Positions 4,067-7,478 of a stretch of 7,478 nucleotides of DNA are shown piece by piece. The DNA lies in the NCBI GenBank assembly GCA_950059165.1, contig CATLUC010000080.1, positions 1-7,478 on the forward strand, in the 5' to 3' direction. The notes beneath the pieces are model-generated. The model did no database searches, had not been told where the DNA came from, and worked only from the letters and a program-made list of their open reading frames with translations. How positions within the stretch are numbered: the stretch's first letter is position 1; every line of letters starts with the position of its first letter. The stretch comes from an uncultured Clostridium sp. Its GTDB lineage: Bacteria; Bacillota; Clostridia; TANB77; CAG-508. Made by a program: the position numbers and the translations under genes.

Positions 4067-4116
4067 TATTCAAGACATAGGCAATATCAGGCTAGAAATG
4101 GAGGAAAAAGTGACAG

Positions 4117-5124
4117 TTGTACGGATATTGTAGATTGTCTAGAGACGAGGATAAAGAAAATTATTCAAGCATAGAAGAACAAAAAAGAATTATTAAGGAA
4201 TATGCTTCTACTCGTAATTGGATTATTAAAGAGGAAGACTTCTACATAGATGACAATGTTTCGGGATATACCTTTACTAGACCTGAATTTTCAAAAATGA
4301 TAGAAAAAGTAAAAGGAGGGAAAATTGATGTAGTTATAGCAAAAGACCTATCACGAATAGGAAGAAATAACGGAAAAGTTTTAGTCCTAATTGATGAGTT
4401 CAAAAATATGCAAAAGAACTTAATTCTAGTTTCCGAAATGGGTGGAATCTATGATGTACTAAATGATAGGGATGATACTATTGGTATTACAACTTGGTTT
4501 AATGAAAGATATGTAAAAGACTGTTCAAGAAAAACAAGAGACCATATGTATTCCAAACAAAAAACAGCAAGACTAATTATGGGAAATTACTATGGTTATG
4601 AAAAAGTTTTTAAAGATGATATTCCTATGCTTTATATCATAGATGAACTAAAATCAGCTATTGAAACGATATTTAAATTATATGTTGAAAAGGGATATGG
4701 ATTTCAAAAAATTAGTGAAATATTAAATGTGAAATATAATTATCCAACACCATCTGCGTATTACAGAAGAAAACATTTAGAACGAGGACGAGTGTATAAG
4801 CATAAAGTTCAAGAATCTTGGACAAAAGATATGGTAAGTAATATCTTAAAAAATGAGATTTATACGGGTACTTTAATTACGCATAAAAAGCGAACCGTAA
4901 ATATTAGAGGAAAGGCTGTAAAATTACCAAAAGAAGAACATTTTGTATTTGAAAATCATCATGAGCCAATTATTTCAAAAGAAATATTCGATTTAGCACA
5001 AGAAATAAGAAAAAAAAAGAAAGAACAAAATACTTCTAGGGCAAATACAAAAAGAGAATATTACTTTTCAGGAATGTGTCAGTGTGCAGATTGTGGTTCA
5101 GGTATGTCCCGGGATTATGATTAA
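4117..5124 (+). CDS. Large serine recombinase, catalytic and DNA-binding part (gene broken by frameshift)
   Basis: This enzyme cuts and exchanges DNA at attachment sites through a phosphoserine link; it is the integrase of the element. Numbering from TTG 4117: the resolvase domain has catalytic Ser8 in YCRLSRDED, then SSIEEQ (17-22), DDNVSGYTFTRPEF (45-58) and the Arg-rich active-site motif DLSRIGRN (77-84). The recombinase domain spans about 155-300 (IYTGTLITHKKRTVNIRGKA), and a zinc ribbon starts CQCADC (321-326). The ribosome binding site GGAGG (4100-4104) fits a GTG at 4110 (five-base gap) better than TTG 4117. GTG ACA GTT followed by GTAC would join this frame if one base were removed, so the start itself may be frameshifted. 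The frame then ends at TAA 5122, inside the zinc ribbon, and the rest is at 5108-5692. Without its coiled coil the product should not control integration normally. Confidence 0.85.
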   Translation: MYGYCRLSRDEDKENYSSIEEQKRIIKEYASTRNWIIKEEDFYIDDNVSGYTFTRPEFSKMIEKVKGGKIDVVIAKDLSRIGRNNGKVLVLIDEFKNMQKNLILVSEMGGIYDVLNDRDDTIGITTWFNERYVKDCSRKTRDHMYSKQKTARLIMGNYYGYEKVFKDDIPMLYIIDELKSAIETIFKLYVEKGYGFQKISEILNVKYNYPTPSAYYRRKHLERGRVYKHKVQESWTKDMVSNILKNEIYTGTLITHKKRTVNIRGKAVKLPKEEHFVFENHHEPIISKEIFDLAQEIRKKKKEQNTSRANTKREYYFSGMCQCADCGSGMSRDYD

Positions 5125-5692
5125 AAGAAAAGTAAAAGAAAAGGGATATGATTGTTCTAAATATAGACAGTTTAGCACAAAAGCTTGTCATTGTCATGAA
5201 GTAAAAGAAAAAGATATACTAATACATTTGAAAGAATTTCTGAAATTTACTAAAAGACAATATTTAAAAGAAATACAAAATATTAAACTAGAAATAAAAC
5301 AAGATAAAAAAGAAGATAATAAATATAAGTTACAAAACAAATTAAATATGGCAAATGAAGAATATAAAATGTTAGTAAGTCAAAAAATAAAAGAGTTAGC
5401 TTCTGCTACAAATTCTATGCAAAAGGAAATAATAGAAAATACATATAAAGAATTAGAAAAAGAAAAAAGACAAACTATAACTTATTTGAAAGCAACTATT
5501 GAAACAGATAAAAAGAAGAATTTGGAACAAAAAGTAAATAAATTAAAAACAGCAATAGAATACTTTGATGAAATTGTAGAAAATCAAAAGCCTAATAGAA
5601 TGATGTTACAAATGGTTATCAATAAAATTTATATAGATAAAGATAAGACGATTCAATTTGATTTAAAAACTGATATAAAAAAACTCATTTGA
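5108..5692 (+). pseudogene. Large serine recombinase, C-terminal part (zinc ribbon end and coiled coil) in the next frame
   Basis: This frame continues the same protein. Removing one base from CCCGGG (5108-5113) gives ...CGSGMSGIMIKRKVKEKG... and then YDCSKYRQFSTKACHCHEVK, which supplies the second Cys pair of the zinc ribbon. A long, very Lys/Glu-rich coiled coil follows (roughly codons from 5230 to 5590), then NRMMLQMVINKIYIDKDKTI near the end, the typical tail of this family. Restored, the enzyme would be about 525 residues, normal for large serine recombinases. The coiled coil governs synapsis and one-way integration, so its loss by frameshift would disable directional control. GTG 5084 opens the frame but has no ribosome binding site and lies within the upstream coding region, so separate translation is unlikely. 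Confidence 0.8.
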
Positions 5693-5770
5693 AAAAGTGT
5701 AATAACTTTTAAAAAGTCCTTTGTAAAATGTGAGAGGCTTTGAAACAGCTAGATTTTGCTTTTACAAAAT

Positions 5771-5847
5771 AATTCCAATATATCAAAATAATTTTATAAA
5801 GATAAAAAGTTATTCCAGTATATCAAAATAACTTTACAAAAATAAAA
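5771..5847 (+). repeat. Two 37-base imperfect direct repeats, 40-base period, ahead of the ATPase promoter
   Basis: Copies at 5771-5807 and 5811-5847 match at 32 of 37 positions and share TATATCAAAATAA. The second copy also holds an inverted repeat AAAGTTATT (5806-5814) / AATAACTTT (5827-5835) that overlaps the -35 box, so it may be an operator. The rest of the 5693-5870 gap contains only a 9-bp inverted repeat (5720-5728 / 5760-5768, 31-base loop) and no convincing recombinase terminator. Confidence 0.65.
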
Positions 5848-5861
5848 TTATATGTTAAAAT
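5833..5861 (+). promoter_or_regulatory. Extended -10 promoter of the ATPase gene
   Basis: TTTACA (5833-5838), 17 bases, TAAAAT (5856-5861), with the extended TG at 5853-5854. The start would be near 5868, giving a leader of only about a dozen bases made almost entirely of the GAGGTG ribosome binding site. Confidence 0.55.
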
Positions 5862-5879
5862 ATTTTTGAGGTGAAAAAT

Positions 5880-7082
5880 ATGTTAATAAGAGAAAAATAT
5901 TTAACTCAAATAAGAGATTTTTATGAAGAAACATCACTAATAAAAATAATATATGGATTAAGAAGAAGTGGAAAATCTGTCATTTTAACTCAAATAATAG
6001 ATGAATTAAAAGAAAAAGGAATAAAAGAGGAACAAATAATTTATATAAATTTTGAGTCTTTAGATTATAGTTTTATAAAGACAGCCAAAGATTTAAATGA
6101 TTATATAAAAGGTCTTATGAAAAATAAAGAAAAATATTATGTATTTTTAGATGAAATTCAAAAGGTTGAGGAATTTGAAAAAGGAATCAATTCTTTAAGA
6201 ATTACAAACCAGTTTAGCATATTTATAACAGGTTCAAATAGCAAGATGACTTTCTTGGAATTGTCTACAGACTTGTCAGGCAGATATGTTAGTTTTAGAG
6301 TTTTACCTTTATCCTTTAAAGAAATAGTTGAACTTACCAATACACCAAAGGAAAAGTATAAAAAGTTATTACTTGATATATTTGAATGGGGAGCTCTTCC
6401 ACAAAGATTTTCTTTTGAAAATGAAAGAGCAAAACTTAATTATATTTCTGATGTTTATGATTCAATACTTCTAAAGGATGTAGTTGAAAGATTAAATATA
6501 AAGGATATAACTTCTTTTAATAAAATACTACAATATGTTTTAGAAACAGAAGGAAAAGAATTTTCAGCTACTAATGTTTTAAATTATTTGAAAACTGAAC
6601 ATCACGAAATAGCAACAGATACTTTATATAATTACTTGGAAGCTCTTTGTTCAACATTTATAATGAATAAAGTTTATCGATATGATATTCAAGGAAAAAG
6701 TGTATTAAAAACACTAAATAAATATTATGCTTCTGATTTAGGCGTTAAAAAAATAAAAACAAATAATAAAGAACTTAATTATTCAAATGCTTTAGAAAAT
6801 ATAGTATATAACGATTTACTTGCCAAAGGTTATGAGGTATATATTGGGAAAACTAAAAAAGGTGAAGTAGACTTTGTTGCAACTAAAAATAATGATTTAA
6901 AATATGTACAAGTTTGCTATACTTTATCATCAGAAGAAACAATAAAAAGAGAGTTTGGTGCATTTGACGGAATTAACGATTCCTATTCAAAATATGTAAT
7001 TTCGCTTGACGAAGAAAATTATTCAAGAAATGGAATAAAACATATAAATGTATTTGATTTTCTAATGAACGAAGGTTTTTAA
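5880..7082 (+). CDS. AAA-family ATPase with DUF4143 domain
   Basis: ATG 5880 is preferred over the in-frame GTG 5871, because GAGGTG (5868-5873) is the ribosome binding site for it, six bases away, and MLIREKYLTQIRDFYE is the usual family start. The 400-residue protein has a Walker A motif GLRRSGKS (26-33), Walker B YYVFLDEIQ (86-94), a sensor-like FITGSNS (115-121) and SGRY (133-136) with the likely arginine finger. A winged-helix-like middle and the C-terminal DUF4143 domain follow, with GKTKKGEVDFVATKNND then KYVQVCY (about 323-347). That end resembles a PD-(D/E)xK nuclease fold in which the catalytic Lys position is Cys (QVCY), so nuclease activity is doubtful. This cytoplasmic family is very common in anaerobes; its role is unsettled. 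It is the last gene of the element, with its own promoter, and ends 38 bases before attR, so it looks like separately regulated cargo. Confidence 0.9.
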   Translation: MLIREKYLTQIRDFYEETSLIKIIYGLRRSGKSVILTQIIDELKEKGIKEEQIIYINFESLDYSFIKTAKDLNDYIKGLMKNKEKYYVFLDEIQKVEEFEKGINSLRITNQFSIFITGSNSKMTFLELSTDLSGRYVSFRVLPLSFKEIVELTNTPKEKYKKLLLDIFEWGALPQRFSFENERAKLNYISDVYDSILLKDVVERLNIKDITSFNKILQYVLETEGKEFSATNVLNYLKTEHHEIATDTLYNYLEALCSTFIMNKVYRYDIQGKSVLKTLNKYYASDLGVKKIKTNNKELNYSNALENIVYNDLLAKGYEVYIGKTKKGEVDFVATKNNDLKYVQVCYTLSSEETIKREFGAFDGINDSYSKYVISLDEENYSRNGIKHINVFDFLMNEGF

Positions 7083-7120
7083 AAATAAAATATAGTATAA
7101 AAATGCACCCAAAGAAGTGT

Positions 7121-7134
7121 ACTTTACCCCCGTA
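7121..7134. repeat. Right attachment site (attR) core
   Basis: ACTTTACCCCCGTA is identical to 1230-1243; the bases on both sides differ (GT before and TG after, against AG and AA at the left). The last three bases are the Val codon of the peroxiredoxin FTPVC motif and the next codon, TGT (7135-7137), is the catalytic Cys. Confidence 0.85.
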
Positions 7135-7263
7135 TGTACAACAGAGATGATAGCTTTTACAAGAGCACATACATATTTTAAGGAATTAAATACAGAATTA
7201 TTGGGTTTAAGTGTAGACAGTAATAGTTCACATCTTGCGTAGCTAAAGTTACCAACAAAATAA
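7123..7263 (+). pseudogene. Peroxiredoxin, part after the insertion (peroxidatic Cys onward), truncated
   Basis: The frame from the right core reads FTPVCTTEMIAFTRAHTYFK and then ELNTELLGLSVDSNSSHLA. This is the peroxidatic Cys motif and following helix and strand of a Prx6-type peroxiredoxin, in register with the left half at 1090-1243. A TAG at 7240-7242 stands where family members have Trp (SHLAWL), a single-base TGG to TAG change. Seven codons later the frame ends at a TAA, and nothing like the remaining ~130 residues (dimerisation and C-terminal part) follows. The gene therefore carries a frameshift, an insertion, a nonsense codon and a 3' deletion, and seems to have been decaying for some time rather than being freshly interrupted. 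Confidence 0.82.
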
Positions 7264-7341
7264 AAAAGCAATCACCTGTGAAAAAATGAAAAATTTTACT
7301 TATTATTTTTATTGTTTTATAGATTTTTATTGCAAAAAATA

Positions 7342-7356
7342 TTATAATGATAATAT
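7342..7356 (+). promoter_or_regulatory. PerR/Fur-like box over a perfect -10
   Basis: TTATAATGATAATAT matches the PerR consensus TTATAAT-N-ATTATAA at 12 of 14 positions, and it contains TATAAT (7343-7348) as a -10; no good -35 is seen. It lies about 95 bases ahead of the partial gene at 7449 in an otherwise featureless interval (7264-7448). AT-rich DNA gives such matches by chance, so this is tentative. Confidence 0.3.
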
Positions 7357-7448
7357 CAAATAGTAATTGAATTAAGTGTTAACTGCCAAGAGTTTCTAAT
7401 GTAGTTTATCTTTAAAATTACTTTGTTTAAGTAGAGAGGATGATATAT

Positions 7449-7478
7449 ATGAAATATATAGGTGAAAGATTAGAAGGA
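7449..7478 (+). CDS. Unidentified gene, first ten codons (runs off the right edge)
   Basis: ATG 7449 follows GAGAGGA (7434-7440) by eight bases and reads MKYIGERLEG to the window end. The ribosome binding site and spacing support a real start, but ten residues are too few to name a product. It is the first gene after the dead peroxiredoxin and may be controlled by the PerR/Fur-like site upstream. Confidence 0.5.
   Translation, partial: MKYIGERLEG

Larger units (their letters stand above)
1230..7134 (+). mobile_element. Serine-recombinase integrated element inserted in the peroxiredoxin gene
   Basis: The left peroxiredoxin half ends ...GACTTTACCCCCGTA and the right half starts ACTTTACCCCCGTATGT, so the 14-bp ACTTTACCCCCGTA is present at both junctions. 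Joining the two copies restores a continuous FTPV-CTTE active-site motif, which defines the unoccupied site and the limits of the element (~5.9 kb). Inside is a large serine recombinase, the type of enzyme that integrates circular DNA between short shared cores without a long target duplication. There is no relaxase, replication initiator, coupling ATPase or phage structural gene, so it is not self-transmissible as seen. It is either a minimal mobilisable/cargo island or a shrunken remnant of a larger element. A gene relic lies inside the left end, and the recombinase is frameshifted. Confidence 0.85.

Noticed and set aside
5100..5125. Programmed frameshift in the recombinase
   Set aside because: There is no A- or U-rich slippery heptamer or following stem at CCCGGG, and large serine recombinases are not known to use one. 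A mutation or read error is simpler.
7062..7271. 69-codon minus-strand open frame
   Set aside because: It is the antisense shadow of the peroxiredoxin fragment and attR, without a ribosome binding site.

Overview
The window looks like a low-GC Bacillota (Firmicutes, probably Clostridia-type) chromosome segment. Apart from the first ~200 bases it is very AT-rich. Genes have AGGAGG-type ribosome binding sites and read TGG as Trp, and the families (butyryl-CoA:acetate CoA-transferase, CpXC, large serine recombinase, DUF4143 ATPase) fit gut anaerobes. Genus cannot be set from the sequence.

Layout. (1) 1-232: 5' end and promoter of a leftward butyryl-CoA:acetate CoA-transferase gene, clearly richer in GC than the rest. 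(2) ~240-924: a membrane-anchored protein gene whose natural start is missing, exactly where base composition changes. (3) 1090-1243 and 7123-7263: the two halves of one peroxiredoxin gene, split just before the codon for its peroxidatic Cys. (4) Between them, bounded by a perfect 14-bp direct repeat (1230-1243 and 7121-7134), is a ~5.9-kb integrated element. (5) 7264-7478: right flank with a PerR/Fur-like site and the first codons of an unidentified gene.

The element carries, left to right: a gene remnant, a terminator, a promoter followed by an unidentified structured patch, a two-gene operon (CpXC zinc-binding protein plus an unknown helical protein), an acetyltransferase relic, a compact sense/antisense RNA locus (3371-3691), a 71-residue protein, a large serine recombinase broken by frameshift(s), and an AAA ATPase with a DUF4143 domain behind its own promoter and repeat. 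The recombinase plus the direct repeat explain how the element entered the peroxiredoxin gene. The frameshifts suggest it is now fixed in place, unless they are sequencing errors.

The most interesting part is 3371-3691. Two convergent promoters make a ~73-nt plus-strand RNA and a ~175-nt minus-strand RNA, each ending in its own terminator. A 26/27-nt repeat gives the two RNAs long trans complementarity over the start codon of a 29-codon minus-strand ORF for a small hydrophobic peptide. The loops of the two terminators are also complementary, and the ORF's ribosome binding site is locked in a 5' hairpin. This is the logic of the par/Fst type I toxin-antitoxin family, and it would act as an addiction module for the element.
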